NCBI GenBank assembly: GCA_027036135.1
Contig: JALVSY010000030.1
Span: forward strand, 124,001 to 188,000
Length of the DNA: 64,000 bases
From: Pyrodictiaceae archaeon
Lineage (GTDB): Archaea; Thermoproteota; Thermoprotei_A; Sulfolobales; Pyrodictiaceae
Direction of reading: 5' to 3'
The notes beneath the pieces are model-generated. The model was not told where the DNA came from and did no database searches. It saw only the letters and a list, made by a program, of their open reading frames with translations. This document shows, piece after piece, positions 8,798 through 20,612 of the stretch (position 1 is the first letter of the stretch; each line of letters starts with the position of its first letter). The position numbers and the translations under genes are program-made.

Positions 8798-9523
8798 ATG
8801 AAGAAGCCTCTAGTGATTCTCGAGAATGTTTTTAAGATATATGATACCGGTAAGGTTAGGACCTATGGTTTGAGGGGTTTAAGTCTAACCATATACGAGG
8901 GGGACTTTGTCGCGATAATGGGGCCTAGTGGCTCCGGTAAAACAACTCTCCTCAACATGATAGGGCTTCTTGATAAACCGAGTAGCGGGAGAATAGTACT
9001 TGCGGGAAAGGATGTCTCTAGGCTAGCTGATAAAGAGGCTGCACGGCTCAGAAATCGCTTAATCGGATTTGTTTTCCAGCAATTTAATCTAATAAATAGA
9101 TTAACTGTTTTCGAGAATATAGAACTACCTCTTATCCCGCGTGGTATTCCCCGAAAGAGGAGAAGAAAACTCGTAGTGAACGCTTTACTAAGTGTCGGTG
9201 GAGACTTATCGTGGCTTCCTAAGAAGCCTCTCGAGCTTAGTGGCGGACAACAACAACGCGTAGCAATTGCAAGAGCGATAGTGGGCTCACCGCGCCTCAT
9301 ACTAGCTGATGAGCCTACCGGAGCTCTTGACCGCAGAAGTGCTAGAGTCGTTGTAGAGACCTTTGTGAAGCTGAACAAGGTGGGTAATACAATAATAGTT
9401 GTAACACATGACCCAGAAATAGCTAACTGTACTAATACTATATACCAGATAAGAGATGGCATCATAATAGCGAGAGACGAGCCCGATCCAGAAAGGTGTA
9501 TACTTCAAACAGTTACGCCATAA
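8798..9523 (+). CDS. ABC transporter ATP-binding protein, MacB/LolD type
   Basis: This 241-residue ATPase has Walker A GPSGSGKTT near residue 46, a Q-loop in FVFQQFNLINRLTVFENI, signature LSGGQQQRVAIARAI and Walker B LILADEPTGALD. The spacing and the ENIELPL stretch are typical of ATPases that pair with FtsX-like (MacB/LolCDE) permeases. It begins an apparent operon with a giant extracellular protein and such a permease. A TATA-like GAATATACC near 8758-8766 predicts a transcript start near 8787, giving a very short leader. The 190 bases upstream hold no gene I can support. Confidence 0.92.
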   Translation: MKKPLVILENVFKIYDTGKVRTYGLRGLSLTIYEGDFVAIMGPSGSGKTTLLNMIGLLDKPSSGRIVLAGKDVSRLADKEAARLRNRLIGFVFQQFNLINRLTVFENIELPLIPRGIPRKRRRKLVVNALLSVGGDLSWLPKKPLELSGGQQQRVAIARAIVGSPRLILADEPTGALDRRSARVVVETFVKLNKVGNTIIVVTHDPEIANCTNTIYQIRDGIIIARDEPDPERCILQTVTP

Positions 9524-9586
9524 TTGGCTCCTCAACAATAAAATAAGTAAGGAAGCTGTAACTATACCCTCCTCTTGGGCAATACA

Positions 9587-12500
9587 ATGCAGCTAAGGAG
9601 TAGAGGTATTATAATACTTTTGGGCATGACGAGTATAGTCTTTACCCTCTTGTACTCAGTACACATAGCAACTGCGTATACTGCACCTCGATGGAAATGG
9701 GTATACATACCAACATGCGGGGAGAACGAGACTAAGATAGGTATACGCTCGTATATAACTCCATTGCCCTATCCCGGGACGATGAATAATCAATTAATCA
9801 TAGAATTTCTAAATCCCGATAACGCCCAGTACAACATAACGCTTCACGTGTATCTTCCTTTAGGCTGGTTGCCAAGAACAACTAATAGGACAATAACCCT
9901 GATGCATGGGGTCACGGAGCTAGTTATACCAGGGCTATATGTACCTGAGGATACCCGGCCAGGCGAATATCAGCTAGGAATAGTCGTAGAGCGAGTCTGT
10001 AGTCAAGGCTCAGCTTGGAGGACTCTGTATGTTCCGGTCACGGTGTATCCGAAGCCGTTTCAAAGAATTAGGCTAGTCAATGCATCATGGAGTGATGGCT
10101 ACGCTTACCCAGGGCTACACGGAGAAACACTCGTGGTCAAGCTACGAAACGAGGGACCTTTCACAATAGTAAGTTATACGGCTACGATTCATCTCCCTGA
10201 GGGCATGTATGTATCAGGAACTAATCTAACAAGCTATACAATAAGAAGAACTGGTATTGAAATAAGGCCAGGAGACCTACTAGAGCTCAGAATACCGGTT
10301 GACATAGCAACTAGCATGGTACCCGGCACCGAGACCGTACAGCTCACACTAAACTCAACAATAGAGTACAATGGGGCATTACTACAAGAAAGCTTCTTAA
10401 TAAACATCAATGCAAAAATTAGCCGGATCCCATTATTATCATACAAGGTAATCGAAAAAGGCTGGGTTACTGGGGCTGCATTTCCTGGCGAGAAAGGGGC
10501 GGAAATGGTTCTTCGGGTCATAAACATGGACAAGTTCACCGCGACGAACGCGTATGTAACAATTAGGTTGCCGAAAGGAATGACAATAAATAATAAATCA
10601 GTACAAACAATAGTTCTCAGTAACATTGCAATAGGATACGGAAACGTACTCAACATACAAGCAAGAGTGAACATAAATAACGACCTAGAACCAGGAACAT
10701 ATTACGCGACAATTAATGCACTACTATACGGCAATGAGCCCAGCGGGGCGCGTGGTCTCCGAAGAATAGAGATCAAAGTACCACTACTAGTTTTACCAAA
10801 AACGAGTATTGATCTTAGGCTTATTAGTATCGAATGGAGTGATCACTATGCTTACCCTGGCGAGATAAATGCTGAGCTAAGCATCCTTTTGAGAAGCATG
10901 ACGAAGGCTACCATTAGTAATCTTGTCTTTAATTTGTCTATTCCAGCGCTAAATGTAACAAGAATAATCACGCCTAACCAGAGACTTGGTTTCGGCGACC
11001 TCTTAAGAATAAATACTCGCTTGACAATACCGACTAGCATTAAGCCCGAGAACTACCAAGTAATAATATCTGTAAGTGGCATAGTTAATCTAGATAACCA
11101 AGAATACATAGGTTTCACAAATATACTGAGCAAGTTAGCGATACGTAAACCGCCCAATGACTCGATCAAGATCCTGGGGACACGGTGGGAGAGCATAGTA
11201 ATTGGTAACGAGTCTTTTGCAGCTAGGCCCCAGGTGCTCATAGAGTACTGGGGTAAAGACAGAATTCGTTCACTCATTATAATGGTGACCAATGTTACTA
11301 ACGCAAAACTACGTGGCGATGTGACAAGCGAAGTAGTGACCTACAACACTATTCTAGAACCGGGAACTACTGAGTGGATTAACCTACCAATGCTTAACAT
11401 AACTGATGCAGAGAAGCCAGTCTCGCTTAGGCTAAGCATAATTGCAATAGCAACCACGCCCTCCGGAGGCACTTATAATTTAAGCATAACTCGTAAGATA
11501 GAGCTGCCAGTAGCTCTGGAGAAAGACGTGCTTAGAATAGCTAGTATAGAGTACGTTACTAAGCACTTGCTTCCGGGAGCCAGGAATGCTGAAATAGCAC
11601 TAAGGATCGCGAACACGGCTCCAGAGCCCATCTATATACTAGGCATTAAGCCGCTTGTGCACGGAATAAATGCCAGTATTGCTCAGAATAGCTGTACTAC
11701 GCCGCTACCTCCGGGACAAGCATGCACACTTACGTTGAGCCTCTCCATACCAAATAGCACCAAGCCAGGCAAGTATAAACTAAGTCTAATTATATGGTAT
11801 AGCTACCAGCGAGACAACACCGTTAGGACATCGTACCAGCTCCTAACCACAAATATAAGCATAGAGGATATTGAAAAATATGAGCCAAGCATACTCGTAC
11901 AAGCCTATTGGTCACCAGCACCAGGCGCTGAGCCTATTCCCGTCTTACCAGGAGACACTGCACCGCTTCAACTAGTCATCTATAACATGGGGCCGACTGA
12001 CGTAAAGGGTCTATATGTTGTGCTAAACGCTAAGAATATTGGTAGGGTGCGCTCAATCAGCCAGCCATGTAGCCTCATACCAGCTGGCTCTAGCTGTACA
12101 ATAACCGCTTACCTGGAAATTAATAAGAATCTTAGCCCTGGCACGTATCCCCTAGGAGTTAATGTATCCTACATATTCAATGACTACACAGTATACAAGG
12201 TCATAAGAAAGCAATACAGTATTAGTGTACGCGTGAATAGCGACAGTGATGCGATAAGGATTGTATATCCCTACTGGCTTACCCCACCCAGGCCTGGTAC
12301 ACGAAGCGCCGAACTAGCACTGTACATAGTAGCTGATCCACGCCTTGTAGAAAAAATATCGTCATTAAGCATAACACTGCCAAGAGCCCTATTCAATCCA
12401 GAAAACAACACCACCACCGTCATCGCAATGCCAGCAAGCTCTATGCTTACAAATACTCAGATGAGCCAACTACGCCGAATCGGGACACAAGTACTTCAAT

Positions 12501-13465
12501 CAATAATGCCTAAGGCGTTGACGCTCACTAGCCCCCAGATCTATATCGCAAAAGTCGGTATAAGGAAACACGTTGAGGGCGTATATAGAGCCGAAGTTGC
12601 TATTTACTGGGTAGATCATCTTGGTGTATTAAGAGAATCAACGTATACCGTCAATCTACCAATAATTGGTGGGACCCCCTATATAGAGGTACATCTCCCT
12701 GCTACCGCGTGGCTGAAGGGAGGCATAGCTAATCTAAGCATAAGTCTCACTAATACCGGGAATGCACCAATCTATAATGTCTATGTATCCCTCATTCCCG
12801 CTTCATACACGGCTTATCCAAGTAGATCAACAATATATATACCAGAAATGATGCCGAACCATATATACAATATAACTTATCGATTGAACTATAATCCTGC
12901 ATCTTTCGGTCAACAATCATCATATACATTTAGCGGAATCCTAGCAATACTCTATGAGACGCCAACCGGTCTACACCAATTCTTTAACACAACTATATCA
13001 GTAGTACTTAGGCCAGCAATAGAGCTAGAGCTTGGCTCGTTAAAGGCGAGTTGGCGAAACGGTAGCCTAGTTATTGAAGGAGTTATAGCCAATATCGGCG
13101 TAGAGCAGGCCAAGACGGTAAGCATAAGAGTAATTGCCGCGAATGCGAGCACGACGACACTTATAGGCGATATAGATGCTGGCAGCGAGGCTCCCTTCAG
13201 AGTAGTTATGCAGGCGCCATTTACGAAGAGCGTTAAACTAGAGCTTATCTATCACGATGCTTACGGCGCTAACTATAGTATTGTAAAAACTTTGAGTGTC
13301 GCGAAAGAGGAGGCTAAGATGAGCATAAAGACAAGCGCTAAGAGAGGAGGGCTACTAGGAACCCTTAAGGCTATTACAATCGTGCTTGTACTTGCTGCAG
13401 TTCTCTCTGTTCTTTACCTCTATAAAAGGACTAGGCAAAGCAGTATAGAGAGTGAGGCTGCTTGA
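9587..13465 (+). CDS. Giant repeat-containing extracellular protein of an ABC/MacB-type system
   Basis: This protein of about 1292 residues begins MQLRSRGIIILLGMTSIVFT, a signal or anchor helix. ATG 9587 is preferred over an in-frame TTG 9575. The body is a beta-rich ectodomain with about ten repeats of about 120 residues, each starting with a Trp/Tyr followed by a Tyr/Phe-Pro-Gly turn. Examples are WSDGYAYPG (about 168), WVTGAAFPG (293), WSDHYAYPG (417), YVTKHLLPG (656) and YWLTPPRPG (896). Many N-glycosylation sites (N-x-S/T) are present. Near the end there is one membrane helix (ITIVLVLAAVLSVLYLY) and a short basic tail, so the protein projects outward as a stalk. Similar COG1361-type proteins often flank MacB-like ABC genes. 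It overlaps the permease gene by four bases. The role is unknown. Confidence 0.85.
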   Translation: MQLRSRGIIILLGMTSIVFTLLYSVHIATAYTAPRWKWVYIPTCGENETKIGIRSYITPLPYPGTMNNQLIIEFLNPDNAQYNITLHVYLPLGWLPRTTNRTITLMHGVTELVIPGLYVPEDTRPGEYQLGIVVERVCSQGSAWRTLYVPVTVYPKPFQRIRLVNASWSDGYAYPGLHGETLVVKLRNEGPFTIVSYTATIHLPEGMYVSGTNLTSYTIRRTGIEIRPGDLLELRIPVDIATSMVPGTETVQLTLNSTIEYNGALLQESFLININAKISRIPLLSYKVIEKGWVTGAAFPGEKGAEMVLRVINMDKFTATNAYVTIRLPKGMTINNKSVQTIVLSNIAIGYGNVLNIQARVNINNDLEPGTYYATINALLYGNEPSGARGLRRIEIKVPLLVLPKTSIDLRLISIEWSDHYAYPGEINAELSILLRSMTKATISNLVFNLSIPALNVTRIITPNQRLGFGDLLRINTRLTIPTSIKPENYQVIISVSGIVNLDNQEYIGFTNILSKLAIRKPPNDSIKILGTRWESIVIGNESFAARPQVLIEYWGKDRIRSLIIMVTNVTNAKLRGDVTSEVVTYNTILEPGTTEWINLPMLNITDAEKPVSLRLSIIAIATTPSGGTYNLSITRKIELPVALEKDVLRIASIEYVTKHLLPGARNAEIALRIANTAPEPIYILGIKPLVHGINASIAQNSCTTPLPPGQACTLTLSLSIPNSTKPGKYKLSLIIWYSYQRDNTVRTSYQLLTTNISIEDIEKYEPSILVQAYWSPAPGAEPIPVLPGDTAPLQLVIYNMGPTDVKGLYVVLNAKNIGRVRSISQPCSLIPAGSSCTITAYLEINKNLSPGTYPLGVNVSYIFNDYTVYKVIRKQYSISVRVNSDSDAIRIVYPYWLTPPRPGTRSAELALYIVADPRLVEKISSLSITLPRALFNPENNTTTVIAMPASSMLTNTQMSQLRRIGTQVLQSIMPKALTLTSPQIYIAKVGIRKHVEGVYRAEVAIYWVDHLGVLRESTYTVNLPIIGGTPYIEVHLPATAWLKGGIANLSISLTNTGNAPIYNVYVSLIPASYTAYPSRSTIYIPEMMPNHIYNITYRLNYNPASFGQQSSYTFSGILAILYETPTGLHQFFNTTISVVLRPAIELELGSLKASWRNGSLVIEGVIANIGVEQAKTVSIRVIAANASTTTLIGDIDAGSEAPFRVVMQAPFTKSVKLELIYHDAYGANYSIVKTLSVAKEEAKMSIKTSAKRGGLLGTLKAITIVLVLAAVLSVLYLYKRTRQSSIESEAA

Positions 13466-14679
13466 GGGCTTCTGAGATAATTGACTTGGTAAGACTAGCT
13501 ATACGTGTACTTAGTGAGAAAAAGACGAGAAGCATATTAACAATAATAGGGATAGCGATAGGACCTACTGCTTTAGTCGCTATACTTGGCGTCGTTGAGG
13601 GATATTCTAGCTACGTTATTAACCAGATCCAGGGGCTTGGCCAGGATTTCATAATTATTATTCCGCATGCCGGGTATACACTAACACAAAGCGACGTGGA
13701 AATGATAAAGGCTATGCCTGAAGTTAAGTACGTCACACCATTCTATAGTGCACGGGTAAAAATACTACGTGGTGGAAAATACATAGATGCCACGGCTTAC
13801 GCAGTCAACCTAAATGTGTTCTTCCATGCACTCAGGAAGCTCAGAATTGAGGAGGGAGAAATACCAGCGCCAAGCGACTTTATAGGCGCTGTTGTCGGCA
13901 AATTCATAGCCTTTGACGAAAAAGGTACACAGTACTACTCCATAGGTGATGTAATAACTCTCAAGTACTATGTGATAAGAGGGGGAAGGATCACTACAAA
14001 GACGGTTAATGTCATTATACGTGGTATTTTAGCTGAGTTCGGCAACGCGTTCTTCGTTAACCCGGATACAACTGTTTTCTTGCCTCTGGCTGCTGGCAGG
14101 AGACTCTTCGGTTTTACTAAGTGGAGTGGCTTAATCATAATAGTGAAAAAACCCATCTACGTTGAAGAAGTAACTAACAAGCTTAGAAACATCTATGGAG
14201 AAAGAGCGGCCGTGATCTCATTAATAGAAATCGCCCATGTGGTTTCGTCCATAACTGCTGCCATGAAGTTCGTTACGACTGCTGCTGGTAGCGCTGCTTT
14301 CATAGTAGCTGTTACCGGTATCGCGGCCTCTATGATAACATCGGTTATGGAGCGCACACGTGAAATAGGCGTGATGAAGGCAATAGGGTTCACTAATACA
14401 GAGATAATGGTATCAATGATGATGGAATCGCTTGTAATGAGCATCATAGGCGCTTCGATAGGCCTGATCCTCGGTACTGCTGGGGCATATCTGCTTGCAA
14501 GGCAGGGAATGACTATCCACGGAGCAGAGGCATTCGTTATAAGGGCTCCGCCGAAGATAACTCCAATGCTCCTAGGAGGCTCTTTCCTCGTCACAATAGT
14601 CGTTGGCGCCATTGGTGGTCTGATACCAGCATATCAAGCTGCTAGGATTCCTCCTGCCGTCGCACTCAGATATGAGTAA
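13462..14679 (+). CDS. FtsX/MacB-type ABC transporter permease
   Basis: This 405-residue protein has the MacB layout. A first membrane helix after KKTRSILTIIGIAIGP is followed by a periplasmic-type extracellular domain of about 220 residues. Three further helices follow, containing the conserved MERTREIGVMKAIGFTNTEI loop that couples to the ATPase. The start TTG 13462 overlaps the stop of the repeat protein (TTGA), so translation is coupled. With the ATPase and the repeat protein it should form a mechanotransmission-type complex that exports something or remodels the envelope. The substrate is not evident. Confidence 0.88.
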   Translation: MRASEIIDLVRLAIRVLSEKKTRSILTIIGIAIGPTALVAILGVVEGYSSYVINQIQGLGQDFIIIIPHAGYTLTQSDVEMIKAMPEVKYVTPFYSARVKILRGGKYIDATAYAVNLNVFFHALRKLRIEEGEIPAPSDFIGAVVGKFIAFDEKGTQYYSIGDVITLKYYVIRGGRITTKTVNVIIRGILAEFGNAFFVNPDTTVFLPLAAGRRLFGFTKWSGLIIIVKKPIYVEEVTNKLRNIYGERAAVISLIEIAHVVSSITAAMKFVTTAAGSAAFIVAVTGIAASMITSVMERTREIGVMKAIGFTNTEIMVSMMMESLVMSIIGASIGLILGTAGAYLLARQGMTIHGAEAFVIRAPPKITPMLLGGSFLVTIVVGAIGGLIPAYQAARIPPAVALRYE

Positions 14680-14746
14680 ATCTCTATGACACTATTTTAG
14701 TTCTTGACATATTCCCTCCTAAGCATAGAAGGGGGCCAGAGACCAA

Positions 14747-15061
14747 ATGAGTAGGGAGTATCGAGGGAAAAGAATAGTACTATGGCCCATTAATATCGAC
14801 TCAACCGCGTCTAGATCGGAGGGGCGCAAGATCCCGTTACGCGATGCTGTGCGTAAACCACGAGCCGAGGAAATAGTTGAAGCCGCTCAGAGACTCGGCC
14901 TAAACCCTGTCACGGAGAAGACGAGGTATCCGCGTAGATGGTGGGAGCAGACTACTCGCATAACAGTTGACAAGGCTGGCTCAAAGCTCGAAACCCTTAA
15001 GATAATAGCCAGGGAGGTCAAGAAGATCCGCAAGGAAAAGAAGCTACATAGAACCAGCTAG
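14747..15061 (+). CDS. srp19: Signal recognition particle protein SRP19
   Basis: This 104-residue protein contains RIVLWPINIDSTASRSEGRK near the N-terminus, then RKPRAEEIVEAAQRLGL and RYPRRWWEQTTRI, the conserved surfaces of SRP19 that bind the tips of 7S RNA helices 6 and 8. A Lys/Arg-rich C-terminal helix follows, as usual for the archaeal protein. ATG 14747 follows a GGGGGCC site. In the cytoplasm it assembles with 7S RNA before SRP54 joins. The 7S RNA gene is not in this window. Confidence 0.93.
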   Translation: MSREYRGKRIVLWPINIDSTASRSEGRKIPLRDAVRKPRAEEIVEAAQRLGLNPVTEKTRYPRRWWEQTTRITVDKAGSKLETLKIIAREVKKIRKEKKLHRTS

Positions 15062-15163
15062 TTTAGATATTTGTTCGCCGCGGGGAAACCACTATTACTC
15101 CAAACAGCGTCCTATGCCCTATCATGGAACCTTCTCCTCACTACTCCTTCGAGGTGACCCTAT

Positions 15164-17796
<2,633 letters not shown>

Positions 17797-17841
17797 TAAC
17801 AATACCACAAGAGGGTTTACGCCGCCAAGGGGGCGGAGGCC

Positions 17842-18150
17842 ATGCCTGGGACTAATCATAGCAGAAGATACTGGCTTCTTGCACGCCCGGGAATACTAAG
17901 AATACTCGCAATACTCTACGAGAATGGCTCAATGCCTCTTCACCATATACCACGCTATGGGATGGGAGTTGGGACGACCTATAGGAGTGCTAGAGAAGCC
18001 GCTATGCTTGGACTAATAAACTTATATCATTGCGGTAATAGTAAGTGTGCTAAGCTCACACCAGATGGCGAGAAGGTGGCTAAGAAGCTAAAGGAACTAC
18101 TCGACGTGCTTGAGGAGCTTAAGCTCATAGAGCCTAAGCCGACACAGTGA
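17842..18150 (+). CDS. Small winged-helix protein, putative transcriptional regulator
   Basis: The 102-residue product has a wHTH pattern. Residues 12-80 read as helices GILRILAILYENGSMPLHHI and TTYRSAREAAMLGLIN, followed by a wing containing Cys-x4-Cys (CGNSKC) and KLTPDGEKVAKKL. The C-terminal KELLDVLEELKLI helix may dimerise. This matches small archaeal MarR/ArsR-like regulators, but no closer family is recognised. ATG 17842 follows GGAGGCC. The target is unknown. Confidence 0.7.
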   Translation: MPGTNHSRRYWLLARPGILRILAILYENGSMPLHHIPRYGMGVGTTYRSAREAAMLGLINLYHCGNSKCAKLTPDGEKVAKKLKELLDVLEELKLIEPKPTQ

Positions 18151-18252
18151 GAGCCCTAGTGCATATCATGCGTAAGGGATATCAATTACGTTCCTTCTAT
18201 CCTGTTCTCTGGGCCGTTGAGGAGCTGTCGCCCACACCGATCGATGCGGATG

Positions 18253-18708
18253 TCAGCCTGGCCCTGAGGCCCCGCACTCTACATAGAGTATCATATTTCG
18301 TATCCTTGCCTTGCCTAGCTTTGATGAAAGCTTTTCTTTTATAATATTTACAACCTCCTCGTCGTCCAGGTCGAAGGCCTTACCAGTATCTATACAGACT
18401 ACATTAATATGGTCATGTATATCGTCGTAACGAGTCTCGCCAGCCACATCAAAGCTCTTTATTAAGCCTAGTTGCTCAAGGAGCTGTAAATTGTTATACA
18501 CAGTACTTGGACTTATACCTGGCATCGAGGAACGTACCTTTTCCAATATCTGCATAAAACTTGGATGATCCTTTATGTTCTCAAAGACAATCTTAGCTAT
18601 AGCCAGTCTCTGAGCAGTTATTCTGAGCCCTCTACGCCTAAGCTCCATAACGAGTTTCGTGAGCTTCTCGTCAACATTGCCTTGTTCCAACAAGGACACC
18701 CGCAACAA
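18253..18708 (-). CDS. Fur-family metalloregulator
   Basis: This 151-residue protein has the Fur winged helix (RRRGLRITAQRLAIAKIVF and then MPGISPSTVYNNLQLLEQLG) and a C-terminal dimer/metal domain containing ETRYDDIHDHINVVC. The HDH metal-site motif is kept, but the structural CxxC zinc pairs typical of many Fur/PerR proteins are missing; only two cysteines occur in the C-terminal domain. Fur-family proteins control iron, zinc or peroxide responses. The TTG start at 18708 agrees with a TATA box at 18741-18750. NfeD lies 134 bases upstream on the same strand. Confidence 0.9.
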   Translation of the reverse strand: MLRVSLLEQGNVDEKLTKLVMELRRRGLRITAQRLAIAKIVFENIKDHPSFMQILEKVRSSMPGISPSTVYNNLQLLEQLGLIKSFDVAGETRYDDIHDHINVVCIDTGKAFDLDDEEVVNIIKEKLSSKLGKARIRNMILYVECGASGPG

Positions 18709-18740
18709 GTTCTACCAAGTACCAGTTATGGTTTTGAACC

Positions 18741-18750
18741 TTGTATAAAT
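18741..18750 (-). promoter_or_regulatory. TATA box of the Fur-family gene
   Basis: On the minus strand this reads ATTTATACAA, about 35 bases upstream of the TTG start. It predicts a transcript start near 18719. Confidence 0.5.
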
Positions 18751-18842
18751 TTTTCGGGAAACAACACAACCGGCAAAGAGTCATCGGCTAAAGGAATTAT
18801 CCTCATAGCCCATGGTGGGCTCTGGCTGGGGAGTACTCCTCA

Positions 18843-20192
18843 TCAATTACTGGGCTCGGCTTTCCTAACTATAAGTATGCTTCCATCCTTGTCTAGAACT
18901 ATTATATGGTCGCCCTTCTTTATTGGCTCGTCTCCCTTGTTAATTGCCTGCCAGTACTCGCCCTCAACCATTACAAAGCCAGTGCCTCCGACCGGGATAT
19001 CATCTATGGCCCTTCCACGTTTACCGATGACGCTAGGCGTGTAAACGGGTTTCATTCTCCATGCACGCACAGCCTTATAAATAACTATTGATGCTAAGCC
19101 GCTAAGAGGAAGTATTATTGCTAGAAGCGTATAGAATGCTGCACGCATAGCGCTACCTGCTATATAGACGGGCTTACTAGTAAACATCATAAAGGCTCCA
19201 ATGATTAAAAGTATTATACCAGTTATGCCGACAACGCCGAAGCCAGGTATAATAAAGAGCTCGATAAACAACATTACGAGCCCAGTGAGCAGAACCACTA
19301 CCGCTAATATACTCGTGCTAAAGCCATAGCTGAAGAAGCCCAAGATTATTAGCGCTAATGCGAGACTCACAAACGCCAAGTGATGAGTAGCCAAAGCCAA
19401 TAAGAGAATTATGAATCCAAGGCTTGTAAGCAGCGAGCCTATGAAGGGGTCTGATAACCAGTGCGCTAGCTTAAGCCCTGCTGGCATCTCGTAATAAATC
19501 AGCCTAACACTGTGAAGTACTATTACTTGCTCTCTGCCAAACATGTACACCGTCGAGCCATTAACCTTTGCAAGCAAATCACCTAGGTTAGTTGCAATAG
19601 CCTCTATTACATGGTACTTCTTTGCCTCCTCGGCATCAAGCACGAGGTTGTGATACACAAACGCCCTTGCTACAGTAGCATTCCGGTGATGCATCTTCAT
19701 ACAAACCTCTATCTCCTTATATACAGGGTTAAGGATCTTAGACTCGTTAACAGGCACGTATTCTCCCAAAGGACTCATCATAACTGGCTGGACTGCACCA
19801 ATAATGGTGCCTGGCTGCATTGCCGCATAATGTGTACACATAAGTATCATCGTACCAGCACTAACAGCCCACCTATCAACTACGTATCCTACTACAGGTA
19901 TAGGACTTTCGCGAAGAGTGGTTATTATCTTCAGAGCTGCCTCAAGACTACCTCCCGGAGTATTAAGCTCAAGTACGACTATCTTTGCCCCAATACTCTC
20001 AGCATAACTAATTAGTTGCGACACGTAATCAGCCACTGAGTCATCTATTACACCATTGATTCTACCCACAACCACGTAATCTACCTGGTTCTGTGCATAA
20101 GCCAAGACAACAATAAGTTTCAGTATAGCTCCAAGTACCAATACTGTTAATACAACATAGCCTTCTAGACGCCTTGCACGCACCAGCAACAT
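18843..20192 (-). CDS. nfeD: NfeD-type membrane serine protease
   Basis: The product is about 449 residues. It has an N-terminal anchor and a ClpP-like protease domain (about residues 35-230) with LNTPGGSLEAA and the nucleophile in VSAGTMI. The likely general-base Lys is in EEAKKYHVIEAIA. Four to five membrane helices follow (about 250-390), then a C-terminal NfeD beta-barrel (IGKRGRAIDDIPVGGTGFV). Archaeal homologues cleave stomatin-like proteins. ATG 20192 is preferred to TTG 20213 because GAGG lies six bases before it. No stomatin gene is adjacent; a small membrane-protein gene lies just upstream. Confidence 0.88.
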   Translation of the reverse strand: MLLVRARRLEGYVVLTVLVLGAILKLIVVLAYAQNQVDYVVVGRINGVIDDSVADYVSQLISYAESIGAKIVVLELNTPGGSLEAALKIITTLRESPIPVVGYVVDRWAVSAGTMILMCTHYAAMQPGTIIGAVQPVMMSPLGEYVPVNESKILNPVYKEIEVCMKMHHRNATVARAFVYHNLVLDAEEAKKYHVIEAIATNLGDLLAKVNGSTVYMFGREQVIVLHSVRLIYYEMPAGLKLAHWLSDPFIGSLLTSLGFIILLLALATHHLAFVSLALALIILGFFSYGFSTSILAVVVLLTGLVMLFIELFIIPGFGVVGITGIILLIIGAFMMFTSKPVYIAGSAMRAAFYTLLAIILPLSGLASIVIYKAVRAWRMKPVYTPSVIGKRGRAIDDIPVGGTGFVMVEGEYWQAINKGDEPIKKGDHIIVLDKDGSILIVRKAEPSN

Positions 20193-20304
20193 AAATGGCC
20201 TCGCTACTCCCAATAACTCGTTACTTGTGTATCCAAGTATTAATATACTATATCAGAAATCCGATCAAATCTCCAATAGTTATGTGCACTATAAAGCTAT
20301 TCTC

Positions 20305-20541
20305 TTAACAAGTCTCAACACAAATAAAAATAATGAAAACAACGAGTGCAACGATGAGTAGGAATATAATTACCTTGACTAGCACGATTACAGCAAGATA
20401 CAGGATAGGGAAAACGATGCCAAATAGGATACTATACTTAATTATAGATGCTAGGTCCTCCTCCCGAGATAAGGCGTAAAGAACACCTATTACTATCCCA
20501 ATTATTGCTAGAAACGTTATCGGCCCTATGAACTACACCAT
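20305..20541 (-). CDS. Small three-helix membrane protein with TAG as codon 3
   Basis: This frame fills most of the 400-base gap upstream of nfeD. After ATG GTG TAG it runs uninterrupted for 75 residues to TAA. It reads FIGPITFLAIIGIVIGVLYA, a polar SREEDLASIIK loop, then YSILFGIVFPILYLAVIVLV and IIFLLIVALVVFIIFI: three clear membrane spans. No ATG, GTG or TTG follows the TAG before the middle of the second span. A TATA element (TTTTATTC, 20568-20575) predicts a transcript start near 20545, so ATG 20541 would be leaderless. Options are a point mutation or miscall (for example GAG to TAG), a non-standard downstream start (ATA, codon 5), or readthrough. It is probably co-transcribed with nfeD. 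Confidence 0.5.
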
Positions 20542-20567
20542 ATCTAGAACCAAACCTACACGGGCTA

Positions 20568-20575
20568 GAATAAAA
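20568..20575 (-). promoter_or_regulatory. TATA element upstream of the small membrane protein
   Basis: On the minus strand this reads TTTTATTC. The spacing to ATG 20541 fits a leaderless transcript. Confidence 0.35.
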
Positions 20576-20612
20576 CTATTTGTTAGAAAATTGTCACCCC
20601 TGCTATAGACGG

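Noticed and set aside
14410-14470. ATGATGA and CTGA 52 bases apart
   Set aside because: They lie inside the conserved permease coding sequence with no promoter or internal boxes. The match is explained by codon content.
18147-18344. Plus-strand frame of 65 codons with GTG overlapping the stop of the 17842 gene
   Set aside because: It runs 92 bases into the opposite-strand Fur gene and has no domain character. The overlap of GTG with TGA is probably chance.
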